Shown here: positions 33,868 through 42,463 of the stretch, piece by piece
Layout: each line of letters starts with the position of its first letter
How positions within the stretch are numbered: position 1 is the stretch's first letter
From: MWDV01 sp002070715
GTDB lineage: Bacteria; Verrucomicrobiota; Verrucomicrobiia; Limisphaerales; MWDV01
Direction: 5' to 3'
Assembly: GCA_035411585.1 (NCBI GenBank)
Contig: DAONTI010000002.1
Coordinates: 124,001-188,000 of the forward strand
DNA: 64,000 nucleotides
Position numbers and translations under genes: made by a program
Notes under the pieces: model-generated
Databases searched by the model: none
Seen by the model: only the letters and a program-made list of their open reading frames with translations
What the model was told of the DNA's origin: nothing

Positions 33868-35202
33868 ATGAATACGCTTACTTCCGAACCGACCGCTTCG
33901 CCCGCGGCGCCCTCCGCGCCGGAACTCACCACACCGATTCGTGTTTTCGGCGTTGGTAACGCCGGTGTCAATCTCTTGAACACACTCGTGGATAACGACG
34001 CGGATCAGGTATCCTTCATCGCCGTCAACACGGATCCCGCGTCCCTGGCAACTTCGGCGGCGCCGCTCAAGTTGCCTCTTGAAAAATCGCGCTGGCGGAG
34101 TTTGGACGCCGGCAACGATTCCGAACGCGAGCCCGCGTTGGCGGAACATTCGGCCTGCCTGGCTGCCGCCTGCCGGGACGCGAAGCTGGTGGTGATTCTC
34201 ACCGGTTTGGGAGGTGTCACCGGCACGGGCATCAGTCCCGTGGTCGCGCGGATTGCGCGCGAGGCCGGGGCGTTGGTATTGGCCTGCGCGGTGCTGCCGT
34301 TCCATTACGAGGGCAGTCGGCGGCAACACCAGGCGCAAGCGGGTTTGGAACGACTGCGCGCCGAGGTGGACGGCCTCATCTGCCTGCCCAATCAGAAGAT
34401 TTTGCAGTTGATTGATGAGCGCACCGCCCTGCTCGACACGTTCAAAACGGCCAACGCGCGCCTGACCGAAGGATTGTGCGGACTGCTGCGGTTGCTCACG
34501 CACCAGGGGCTGATTCCGATTCAGTTGCCGGAATTGTGCGCGCTGTTGCAGGGACGCCATGTTGAAAGTGTCCTGGCCGCCGCCGAGGCGCATGGGCCGA
34601 ATCGCGCACGCGAAGTTGTGGACCGAATCCTCGCCCACCCTCTGCTGGACGGGGGGCAGGCGCTCGCCACGGCTGAAGCCGTCGTCGTCAGTCTCCACGG
34701 CGGATTGGACCTCGCCTTGGCGGAGGTTAACCGGGTCATGGAACAAATCACCCGGCAATGCGAAACCGCCCAGGTATTGATGGGCGCAACCGTGGACATG
34801 GCGTTCAATGAACGGTTGCAAGTGACGCTCATTGCCACTCCCCGGAGTGTGGAGGTCCCTCCAGCAGAGGAAACGGTGGCGGATGAAGTCGCGGGCCGCA
34901 CAGCCGACCGTTCATCGGCCGAGGCGGGAGCGGAACCGCCTCTCCTCCCCCAGGTTTCAAGAGGGCGCGCTCACCCGTTGCCTGCGCCAACCATTCGGCC
35001 GTCCGAGCCGCGGGAACGGATGCAGGCGCGCCCGGTTGATTCCGCGAGTCGGCCCCGCAAAACGACCACGCGCCTCCGGCAGGGCACCTTGCCCCTCGAC
35101 GTCATTTCCCGCGGACGCTTTGATAAAACCGAACCCAATATCCATCGGGGCGAGGACCTCGACACGCCGACATATCTGCGCCGGGGTTGTGTGTTGAATT
35201 GA
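33868..35202 (+). CDS. ftsZ: divergent FtsZ lacking the catalytic T7-loop residues
   Basis: This 444-residue tubulin-family protein stands directly after ftsA. The nucleotide-binding half is recognisable: IRVFGVGNAGVN, FIAVNTDPASL and the signature GLGGVTGTGISPVVA (usual GGGTGTG, here GGVTGTG). The T7 loop, which completes the GTPase site of the neighbouring subunit, is usually NxDFAD; here the aligned stretch is PIQLPEL, so Asn becomes Pro and the two Asp become Gln and Glu. A linker of about 110 residues ends in DLDTPTYLRR, the conserved FtsA-binding peptide. It is thus probably a membrane-tethered division filament with weak or no GTP hydrolysis, unless a second FtsZ exists elsewhere. Confidence 0.88.
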   Translation: MNTLTSEPTASPAAPSAPELTTPIRVFGVGNAGVNLLNTLVDNDADQVSFIAVNTDPASLATSAAPLKLPLEKSRWRSLDAGNDSEREPALAEHSACLAAACRDAKLVVILTGLGGVTGTGISPVVARIAREAGALVLACAVLPFHYEGSRRQHQAQAGLERLRAEVDGLICLPNQKILQLIDERTALLDTFKTANARLTEGLCGLLRLLTHQGLIPIQLPELCALLQGRHVESVLAAAEAHGPNRAREVVDRILAHPLLDGGQALATAEAVVVSLHGGLDLALAEVNRVMEQITRQCETAQVLMGATVDMAFNERLQVTLIATPRSVEVPPAEETVADEVAGRTADRSSAEAGAEPPLLPQVSRGRAHPLPAPTIRPSEPRERMQARPVDSASRPRKTTTRLRQGTLPLDVISRGRFDKTEPNIHRGEDLDTPTYLRRGCVLN

Positions 35203-35251
35203 GAGTCCACGGCGCCGTAACACGCCCGGCACCGAACGCGCCGCCTGTGCG

Positions 35252-36331
35252 TCATTCAGCGTCGCTAAAGAGCGCCAGATCCACAATCCGGAGGGACAAC
35301 CCTTCCAGAACGATATCGCTCCGGTTGGCCAGCAGAATGACCGTGAAACGTTTTTCCGGGAAGCGACTCAGGCGGGTGCGAAAGCCACGCGTTTCGCCGC
35401 TGTGCCAGATGGCCCGCAGCCCGCGATATTCGCCCAGATACCAGCCGAAGCCGTAACTGCGTTCCGGTTTGTTTGTGACCACCGCCGGGGTGAAGGCTTG
35501 TTGCAGCATTTTGCGGCTGACCAGCCGGGAGGTGTACAGCGCGGCATCCCATTTGGCGAGGTCCACCACCGAGGAGTAGATGCCGCCATCGCCCAGCACG
35601 GAGCTCGTCAGGCTTTGATCGGTTCGCATGAATCCACCGGCGGCGGATGAGTGCCCGAAAGCCCGGTGCGGCACCGCGCGCAATCCTTCCTCGTAGGCCA
35701 GCGTGCCGGTCATTTTCAACGGGGCAAAAATGTGCCGTTCCAGAAAGTGCGCGAATGTCTGGCCGCTGCGCTGTTCAACGATCAACGCCAGCAGCGCGTA
35801 ACCTGAGTTGCTGTAATGATATTGGGTGCCGGGCGGGAAATAGGTCCCCTCCTGGCGCATCAGAATCCTCAATACGTCTTGATCGAGCACCGGAAGCGCG
35901 GTGCCGGCGGAAACCTTGTCTTCGTAATCCATCAAGCCCGAGGTGTGCGTCAGTAATTGCCGCACGGTGATAGCCCGGCCGTAGGCCGGGAACTCGGGAA
36001 AGATATCCGTGAGGGTTTCGTCCAACGCGAGTTGGTTGCGTTCAACCAGCATGAGGATTGCCATGGCGGTGAACTGTTTGCTGACCGAAGCCAGCCGGAA
36101 ATTCGTGTTGGTCGAGCAGGGGACGCGGGTTTCCAAATCGGCCAGGCCGTAGCCCCGGGCGAAGAGCGGTTTGCCCGCGCGCAGCACCAGTACGCTTAAC
36201 CCCGGCGCGTCGTCGCGGTCGAACGGCTTGAGCAGCGCTTCCAAACGGGCGGTGGGATCCGGGCGCGGCGCGGCGGACAAAGTGGCAAGCGTAGTCATCA
36301 GAACAAGCAATGTTGGTATGGCACGAATCAT
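35252..36331 (-). CDS. secreted beta-lactamase-fold serine hydrolase
   Basis: This 359-residue protein has a signal peptide (MIRAIPTLLVLMTTLATLSAAP). The class C beta-lactamase/esterase fold is shown by FRLASVSKQFTAMAIL (SxxK, catalytic Ser and Lys), YHYSNSGYALL (YxN) and HSGETRGF near the C-terminus (HxG). Such enzymes may be esterases, D-amino-acid peptidases or carboxypeptidases; the substrate is unknown. I use ATG 36331 because the signal peptide begins there. It converges with ftsZ, and dcw proximity alone does not prove a wall role. Confidence 0.88.
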   Translation of the reverse strand: MIRAIPTLLVLMTTLATLSAAPRPDPTARLEALLKPFDRDDAPGLSVLVLRAGKPLFARGYGLADLETRVPCSTNTNFRLASVSKQFTAMAILMLVERNQLALDETLTDIFPEFPAYGRAITVRQLLTHTSGLMDYEDKVSAGTALPVLDQDVLRILMRQEGTYFPPGTQYHYSNSGYALLALIVEQRSGQTFAHFLERHIFAPLKMTGTLAYEEGLRAVPHRAFGHSSAAGGFMRTDQSLTSSVLGDGGIYSSVVDLAKWDAALYTSRLVSRKMLQQAFTPAVVTNKPERSYGFGWYLGEYRGLRAIWHSGETRGFRTRLSRFPEKRFTVILLANRSDIVLEGLSLRIVDLALFSDAE

Positions 36332-36604
36332 TACGATAACGCGCGGGATTGTGGCCGGTCGGATGATAGAAGCCAAGCTTGGACCGATTGTGAAGTCTTG
36401 CGGGATTTTGCGTTTCGTAATCTCGTCCCGGCTGTTCAATTCAGGTGCGAGCTTGATGTGTCCAGGCGATCCTGAGGTTTACCAGTGGTTGAGCCGGTGT
36501 CTTCGGGTTTTGCACCAGGACGCTGTCGGGAGATGCTCGCCGGCAGAAAACGCTGCGGATATTGCTTCTGCCGACTGGCATCCTGGGTTATGGTTCTGCC
36601 CGCG

Positions 36605-36946
36605 ATGCATGAAGTCAGCATCATGACGGAAGCCGTGCGACTCGCTGTGGAAACGGCCCAGACGCAGGGCGCCCGCCGCGTCTGTCAGATGCGGCTGCGG
36701 GTGGGGGCGATGAGCGGTGCGGTGCCCGAGGCTTTGCAATTTGCCTTCGAGGCTGTTATTGAGGGAACGCTGGCGGAAGGGGCAACGCTCGCCATCGAAG
36801 CCATTCCGGCTACCTGGTGGTGCGCCCCGTGTGCGGCTACATTTGAGCGGGACCGACCATTGCCGGAATGTCCCCGGTGTGGCGTGTGGAGTCACGAACT
36901 GCGCGCCGGACGTGAACTGGAAATCATTTCAATCGAGATCGAATAA
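36605..36946 (+). CDS. hypA: hydrogenase nickel incorporation protein HypA
   Basis: HypA delivers nickel, with HypB, to [NiFe]-hydrogenase or urease precursors. The 113-residue protein starts with MHEVSIM, with the invariant His2 that binds nickel, and carries the zinc site CAPC...CPRC (~75-95). Length is normal. The next gene, one base after the stop, is hypB. No hydrogenase structural gene or other hyp gene is in the window. Confidence 0.95.
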   Translation: MHEVSIMTEAVRLAVETAQTQGARRVCQMRLRVGAMSGAVPEALQFAFEAVIEGTLAEGATLAIEAIPATWWCAPCAATFERDRPLPECPRCGVWSHELRAGRELEIISIEIE

Positions 36947-36947
36947 C

Positions 36948-37790
36948 ATGTGTAAAGAATGCGGATGCGGACTGGGCGTTGACGAAATGCTGCACGAACA
37001 TATTCCCGGAGCGGAACATCATCATGCTCCCCACAGCGGCGGCCCTCATCATCACCAACACGCGCCGGCCTCAACCGGCGCGGCCCACTCCTCAGGGAGT
37101 GACCAGGCGCCTGGATCGGAAGCCCAGACCGTGACCATCCAGCGCTCGTTGTTGGAGAAAAACGAACGGCTGGCCGAGCGCAACCGGGGATTTTTTCAAG
37201 CCAAAAAACTGCTCGTCTTGAACGTGCTATCGTCGCCCGGGTCCGGCAAAACCACCTTGATTCAGCAGACGGCCATCGGGTTGCGGGGACGACTGCGTTT
37301 GGGCGTCATCGTCGGCGATCTGGCGACCGATAACGACGCCGCGCGCCTGCGGGACGCCGGTGTGCCGGTGGTGCAAATCACCACGGGCACCGTTTGCCAT
37401 CTCGAAGCGGAAATGATTGCCCGGGCGGCGCCTCAACTGGACCTGGACAACCTTGACGTGCTCATTATTGAAAACGTCGGCAACCTGGTTTGCCCCGCGG
37501 ATTATGATTTGGGCGAGGCCGTGCGCGTCGTGTTGCTGTCCGTAACTGAGGGGGAGGATAAACCGTTGAAGTATCCGCCCATCTTTCACTCGGCGAACGT
37601 GGTGTTGGTGACCAAGAGCGATCTGGCGGCGGCGGCGGGATTTGACCGGGACACGGCGTTAACCCACCTGCGGCATATCAGCCATCACGCCCGGTTGTTT
37701 GAGGTTTCGGCCAAGACCGGTGCCGGCATGGCCGAGTGGCTGGAGTTTCTCGAGCAACAGCACGCGCTTATAAAAGCATCGGCCCCTTGA
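36948..37790 (+). CDS. hypB: hydrogenase maturation GTPase HypB
   Basis: HypB is the SIMIBI GTPase that drives nickel insertion with HypA. The 280-residue protein starts with a metal motif (MCKECGCG, the CxxCGC type) and a His-rich stretch (EHHHAPHSGGPHHHQH) that can store nickel. The GTPase domain has Walker A SSPGSGKTTL (~90), GDLATDNDA, IIENVGNLVCPA (switch/Walker B) and TKSDLA for guanine. It is coupled to hypA. Both look intact, so a nickel enzyme should be encoded elsewhere. Confidence 0.96.
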   Translation: MCKECGCGLGVDEMLHEHIPGAEHHHAPHSGGPHHHQHAPASTGAAHSSGSDQAPGSEAQTVTIQRSLLEKNERLAERNRGFFQAKKLLVLNVLSSPGSGKTTLIQQTAIGLRGRLRLGVIVGDLATDNDAARLRDAGVPVVQITTGTVCHLEAEMIARAAPQLDLDNLDVLIIENVGNLVCPADYDLGEAVRVVLLSVTEGEDKPLKYPPIFHSANVVLVTKSDLAAAAGFDRDTALTHLRHISHHARLFEVSAKTGAGMAEWLEFLEQQHALIKASAP

Positions 37791-38046
37791 TCCGTTCATG
37801 GTTTGAATCGTACCGTCTGCTGCGCCCAAGTTCTATCGCATACTGGAGCGGAGATTTTTCGCGGAGGGGCCCCGTCTTGCTGGCTTCAACCTCGTCTTTT
37901 ATGCGCAGATATATTTGGCATTATTCGCTTGCCCGACTCCAAGGGGTCACGGTGCGCCCAGTGCATCCCAGCGTGACGTAAAATTCGGATTGCATTTCAA
38001 GCCGGTTTTGGTGCAGTTGCATGCATCCGCACAGCGCGGCGGATAG

Positions 38047-39537
38047 ATGGACATGAAAACTTGGTTGTCTTTGCTGATGCTTGGCTTGGGATTGATCGCT
38101 TCCCCGGCGGCCGACCCTCAGCCCAACATTATCTTTATCCTCGCCGACGATCTTGGCTATGGCGATTTGAGTTGTTACGGCCAGCAAAAATTCCGGACCC
38201 CAAACATTGACCGGCTGGCGGCGGAAGGCATGAAGTTCACCGCGCATTACGCGGGAAACAACGTGTGCGCTCCTTCGCGCTGCACGCTCCTGAGCGGTAA
38301 ACATCCGGGCCACGCCTACATCCGCGACAACCGCGGCGGCGTGGGCGTGGGCAGCCCCGAGGGGCAGGAACCGGTGCCGGCGGGCGAGTTGATCCTGCCG
38401 CTCACGCTCAAGCAACTGGGCTACACGCTTGGCGCGTTTGGCAAGTGGGGCCTCGGCCCGGTGGGCAGCAGTGGTGATCCGAACCGCCAGGGGTTTGACC
38501 TCTTCTTTGGCTACAACTGTCAAGCGGTGGCGCACAATTACTATCCCACCCAACTCTGGGCGAATCAGATCCGCATCGCCTTGAACAATCCGCCGTTTCC
38601 GGCCCACCAAAAGCTGCCGCCAGACGCGGACCCGGATTCTCCCGCCAGCTACGCCCGTTACACCGGCAACGATTACGCCCCGGACGTCATTGGCCGGCAG
38701 GCGCTCCAGTTCATCCGTGATAACCGGGAGCGGCCGTTCTTTCTGTTTTATGCCACGACGGTGCCGCATCTCGCGTTGCAAGTGCCGGAAGATTCGCTTC
38801 AGGAGTTCATCGGACGGTTTCCGGAAACGCCCTACCGGGGCGACCGGGCGTATCTACCGCATCGCACGCCCCGCGCGGCTTACGCGGCGATGATTACCCG
38901 TTTGGACCGCGAAGTCGGGCGCGTGCTTGCTTTGACGGCGGAGCTGGGGCTGGATGATCGCACGCTGGTCGTTTTTGCCAGCGATAACGGTCCGCTTTTC
39001 AACGAACACGGCGGCACGGACACGGAATTTTTTAACAGTGCCGCCGGATTTCGCGGGCGCAAAGGCGCGTATTATGAGGGCGGCTTCCGCGTGCCCTGTG
39101 TGGTGCGGTGGAAAGGGAAAATTGCCCCCGGCACCATCTGCGAGGCGGTAACCGGATTTGAAGATTGGCTGCCTACTTTGCTGGAGTTGGTCGGCGCGAA
39201 ATCCCGGATCCCCGCCGGCTTGGACGGCCTCAGTTTTGTCCCCGCGCTCATGGGGCAACCGCAGCCGTCCCGTCCCTTTTTGTACCGCGAATCTCCGGGG
39301 CGCGGCGGGCAACAGTGTGTCCGGGTGGGCGATTGGAAGCTGGTCCGGCAGCATTTGAATCCCCGCGGCAAACAGGCGAAAGTGCCCACCACCGAACTCT
39401 ATCATCTGGCGGACGATCCGTTTGAAACGACCGACGTCGCCGCGCAGTATCCGGAGCGGGTGGCGCAACTGAGCGCCATCGCGCGGGAACAACATGTGCC
39501 GTCGCCGCTCTGGCCGCTTCCCGTGCTGGATAAATGA
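38047..39537 (+). CDS. secreted formylglycine-dependent sulfatase
   Basis: This 496-residue protein hydrolyses sulfate esters outside the cytoplasm. It has a signal peptide (about residues 1-22), then QPNIIFILADDLGYGDLSCYG with the calcium-binding Asp pair and NVCAPSRCTLLSGKHPG (~73), where the Cys of CxPSR becomes formylglycine. GTFGKWGLGPVGSS-type (LGAFGKWGLGPVG) and VFASDNGPLFNEHGG supply further active-site residues. It belongs to the arylsulfatase family S1. The natural substrate is unknown, possibly a polysaccharide. The maturase is not in the window. Confidence 0.93.
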   Translation: MDMKTWLSLLMLGLGLIASPAADPQPNIIFILADDLGYGDLSCYGQQKFRTPNIDRLAAEGMKFTAHYAGNNVCAPSRCTLLSGKHPGHAYIRDNRGGVGVGSPEGQEPVPAGELILPLTLKQLGYTLGAFGKWGLGPVGSSGDPNRQGFDLFFGYNCQAVAHNYYPTQLWANQIRIALNNPPFPAHQKLPPDADPDSPASYARYTGNDYAPDVIGRQALQFIRDNRERPFFLFYATTVPHLALQVPEDSLQEFIGRFPETPYRGDRAYLPHRTPRAAYAAMITRLDREVGRVLALTAELGLDDRTLVVFASDNGPLFNEHGGTDTEFFNSAAGFRGRKGAYYEGGFRVPCVVRWKGKIAPGTICEAVTGFEDWLPTLLELVGAKSRIPAGLDGLSFVPALMGQPQPSRPFLYRESPGRGGQQCVRVGDWKLVRQHLNPRGKQAKVPTTELYHLADDPFETTDVAAQYPERVAQLSAIAREQHVPSPLWPLPVLDK

Positions 39538-39674
39538 ATCACATGAAAAATTTGCGGATCGGGACGGGCCCGGTCCGACCGAAGCAAACCTTTCCGTGGC
39601 CGGCCTTGCGCGCATGAGTCTGGGGCGCGGAAGGGAAATGAGATGTACGATCAAGATCAACCATCGTTTACCGT

Positions 39675-40973
39675 ATGAACCTTCAATCCTTAAAACCTCT
39701 GGTGGCCGTTTTCTTGGTGGGTTGCAGCACCCAGAATGCAACACATTGGCCGTCCCCCGGAGAGAGCCAGTCAAAAGCACCAGTTCCTAGCCCGGCGGTG
39801 GCGATAGACAATCCCTACGAATCCGTGGATTGGGCGGCGAGCCTTCAGATTCGTTCCACCACCCACATCCATATTACGGATCAGGCGGGACTGAATCGGG
39901 CCGCCAAACTGGGGTATCGTCATCTGCCCATTTCCAATTACTATCCCTCCGCGCCCTATTACCCGATTGATAAAATCCGGGCGGGCCAGTTCCGGGTGAA
40001 ACAGGACTTTGGGGCGGTGAAAACCATCAACGGGGAGCCGCACTACCTGGCCGGGCCCATTTATTGGAATGACGTCATCATGGATAAAACGACCGGCTGG
40101 TATGACACCTTGCCCGAGGCGCAACGCAAACAGCTTCCCTTCAAGGTCGGCGATTTTATTTTCAAAGACATTCCCCCGAACGTCCTTTTCGCGCCCAATG
40201 CGGAGCATCATGCGTTTGCGAATGTCGGCGGCCGGGTGCATATCAACGCACCGGGCTCCTTTTATAGCAGCGGCACGTTTGACGCCCGCAATGTCTTCCG
40301 GACGTTTTGGGGGGGCGGCGAGTATTCCTATGGCACGGGGTTGCCCTGGCAAACGGCGTTCCGGATGATGCTGGAACAACTGTTTTTTGCGGACGGCGGC
40401 GGCATAACCATCAATCACCCGCATTGGTCCGGGGAAAAGGATCTGCCGCAATCGCTGATTGAGGAAATGCTGGATTTCGACGAGCGGGTGTTGGGGATTG
40501 AAGTGCTGAACAGTGGCGACTGGGATTTGGAGATGTGGGACAAGCTGCTCCGGACAGGCCGCCGCTGCCTCGGGTTTTTTGTGCCGGATTGGGCCGTGCA
40601 AACGGATGCGCCCGACGCGGGCGGGTTTAACGTGCTGCTGGTGGACGCGTTTACGGAACACCAGTGCCTGAGAGCCTACCGGCGCGGCGCGTTCTTTGGT
40701 TCTCAATTTGGCAGCCCTGATTTGGTGTTCCACCGCATTTTGCTGGATCGCCAAAAACTCACCATTGAAACGAGTTCAAAAGCAGACATCACCTTTGTCA
40801 CCGATCAAGATCGGGTCACGGTTGCGGAGGCCACGCGGGCGGTTTTTGAAATTCCCACGAACGCCCAGGGGTTGCCCGCGATCAAGTATGTCCGGGTTGA
40901 AGCGGGCGATGGGCATGAACGCATCTTTAGTCAGCCCATCCGGTTTGGGGTAAAGCGGGCCGAATCGCGCTAA
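39675..40973 (+). CDS. PHP-like metal-dependent hydrolase, lipoprotein
   Basis: This 432-residue protein has a lipoprotein signal (VAVFLVGCS, lipidated Cys at about residue 16). The domain shows RSTTHIHITDQAGLNRAAKLGYRHLPISNYYPS, resembling the HxH motif of PHP phosphoesterases with a nearby xSNH/D-like turn, and GITINHPHWSG, VEVLNSGDWDLEMW (here GIEVLNSGDW) and GFFVPDWAVQ further on. The arrangement suggests a metal-dependent hydrolase on the outside of the membrane; the substrate is unknown. The PHP assignment rests on motif pattern alone. Confidence 0.62.
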   Translation: MNLQSLKPLVAVFLVGCSTQNATHWPSPGESQSKAPVPSPAVAIDNPYESVDWAASLQIRSTTHIHITDQAGLNRAAKLGYRHLPISNYYPSAPYYPIDKIRAGQFRVKQDFGAVKTINGEPHYLAGPIYWNDVIMDKTTGWYDTLPEAQRKQLPFKVGDFIFKDIPPNVLFAPNAEHHAFANVGGRVHINAPGSFYSSGTFDARNVFRTFWGGGEYSYGTGLPWQTAFRMMLEQLFFADGGGITINHPHWSGEKDLPQSLIEEMLDFDERVLGIEVLNSGDWDLEMWDKLLRTGRRCLGFFVPDWAVQTDAPDAGGFNVLLVDAFTEHQCLRAYRRGAFFGSQFGSPDLVFHRILLDRQKLTIETSSKADITFVTDQDRVTVAEATRAVFEIPTNAQGLPAIKYVRVEAGDGHERIFSQPIRFGVKRAESR

Positions 40974-41177
40974 CGGGGAAGGCCGGTTTTCTCCAGCTCC
41001 GCGGATTTTCAAAGCAGCGTGGGTGGTTCAGTCGGTGGTTGCCGGAGCTCCACGATCTCCCGCTCGCTGAAGGAACTGAACTACTCTTGATGGAGTGAGG
41101 CGGAAGAGGTTCAGCCGGTTTGTGGTGAAACGCCGCGGTCTCCTCGACTTTCCGGGTGGTTTTGCTAGGTTCCCCTT

Positions 41178-42374
41178 GTGAGTTTTGTTGCTGAGTTCAA
41201 TGCATTGCCGTTGGCGTCGCTAGTGCAGCGTTCGCTGTCCGCCGGCTTGCCCGCCGTGCGGGCGTCGCTCGCCCGGGACCATCTTTCGCTGACCGATTTT
41301 GCCCATTTGATCGGGCCGGCGGGGGGCGAATTGCTGGCGCTCATGGGGCAGCGTTCGCACCAGCTTACCCAGCAACGTTTTGGCAAGGTCATCCGTCTGT
41401 TTGCGCCGCTCTACCTCTCCAACGAGTGCGTCAACAATTGCAAGTATTGCGGCTTCTCGCGGGATAATCCCATCCGACGCGTGACCTTGTCGGTGGACGA
41501 GGTGTTGCGCGAGGCGCGCGCGTTGCAGGCGCAGGGGTTCCGCAACCTGTTGCTCGTGGCGGGGGAACATCCCAAGTTTGTTTCGTCCCAGTATCTGCGC
41601 GATTGCATTGCCGCCTTGCACGCGGAGTGGCCCAGCATTTCGTTGGAAGTGGGGCCGCTGGAAACCGAGGCTTACCGGCCGCTCGTGGCGGCGGGAGCGG
41701 ACGGGCTCGTGGTATATCAGGAAACGTACGACCGCGCGGTCTATGCGGACCTGCACACGTCCGGGCCGAAACGGGATTTTGACTGGCGATTGGAAACACC
41801 GGAGCGCGGCTACGCGGCGGGGTTCCGGCGGCTGGGCATCAGCCCGCTCTACGGATTGGCCGACTGGCGGTACGAGGCCATTGCCGTGGCCGCGCACGCG
41901 GCCTATCTGCTGCGCACCTGCTGGAAATCCGCGCTTACGCTTTCCCTGCCGCGGTTGCGGCCGAGTGCGGGCGCCTTTCAACCGCTCACGGATCTGACCG
42001 ACCGCGAGTTGGTGCAACTGGTCTGCGCGTTCCGGCTGATGTTTCCCGATGTGGGATTGGTGCTCTCGACGCGGGAATCGCCGCGGTTACGGGATGGGCT
42101 GATTCCGCTGGGGATCACGCTGATGAGCGCGGGCAGTCACACCGAACCCGGCGGCTACACCGGCGCCGGCCAGGAACATACCCATCAAACAGTGCGCGGA
42201 CGCATCGTGACGGAAGGGGCCAGCGAATGGGTGGCGCTGCCCGGACATCCCACGCCGGCCACCGCCCAGTTTGATGTCGCGGACGAACGGCCCGCTGACG
42301 AAGTGGCGCATTTGATCCAGCGCCTCGGCTATGAGCCAGTTTGGAAAGATTGGGACGCGGCGTTGACCGGATGA
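41178..42374 (+). CDS. thiH: 2-iminoacetate synthase
   Basis: ThiH is a radical-SAM enzyme that cleaves tyrosine to give dehydroglycine for the thiazole half of thiamine. The 398-residue protein has the cluster motif ECVNNCKYCGF (CxxxCxxC, ~83), NLLLVAGEHPKF (SAM-binding GE motif), VGPLETEAYRPL, VYQETYDRAVYADLH and YGLADWRYEAIA, typical of ThiH. The start is GTG 41178. No other intact thi gene is near. It is not in an operon with its flanking genes as far as spacing shows. Confidence 0.93.
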   Translation: MSFVAEFNALPLASLVQRSLSAGLPAVRASLARDHLSLTDFAHLIGPAGGELLALMGQRSHQLTQQRFGKVIRLFAPLYLSNECVNNCKYCGFSRDNPIRRVTLSVDEVLREARALQAQGFRNLLLVAGEHPKFVSSQYLRDCIAALHAEWPSISLEVGPLETEAYRPLVAAGADGLVVYQETYDRAVYADLHTSGPKRDFDWRLETPERGYAAGFRRLGISPLYGLADWRYEAIAVAAHAAYLLRTCWKSALTLSLPRLRPSAGAFQPLTDLTDRELVQLVCAFRLMFPDVGLVLSTRESPRLRDGLIPLGITLMSAGSHTEPGGYTGAGQEHTHQTVRGRIVTEGASEWVALPGHPTPATAQFDVADERPADEVAHLIQRLGYEPVWKDWDAALTG

Positions 42375-42463
42375 GGTTGGCGGTCGCCAGTCCACCAGCC
42401 GAACCCAGTCCCGAGGAGCCGAAGCTTGCATCCACCTCGCCGGCTGCGCATTGTGCGGAGGTC

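Noticed and set aside
40974..41177. TPP riboswitch upstream of thiH
   Set aside because: The expected CUGAGA and ACCUGA-type core elements are not present.
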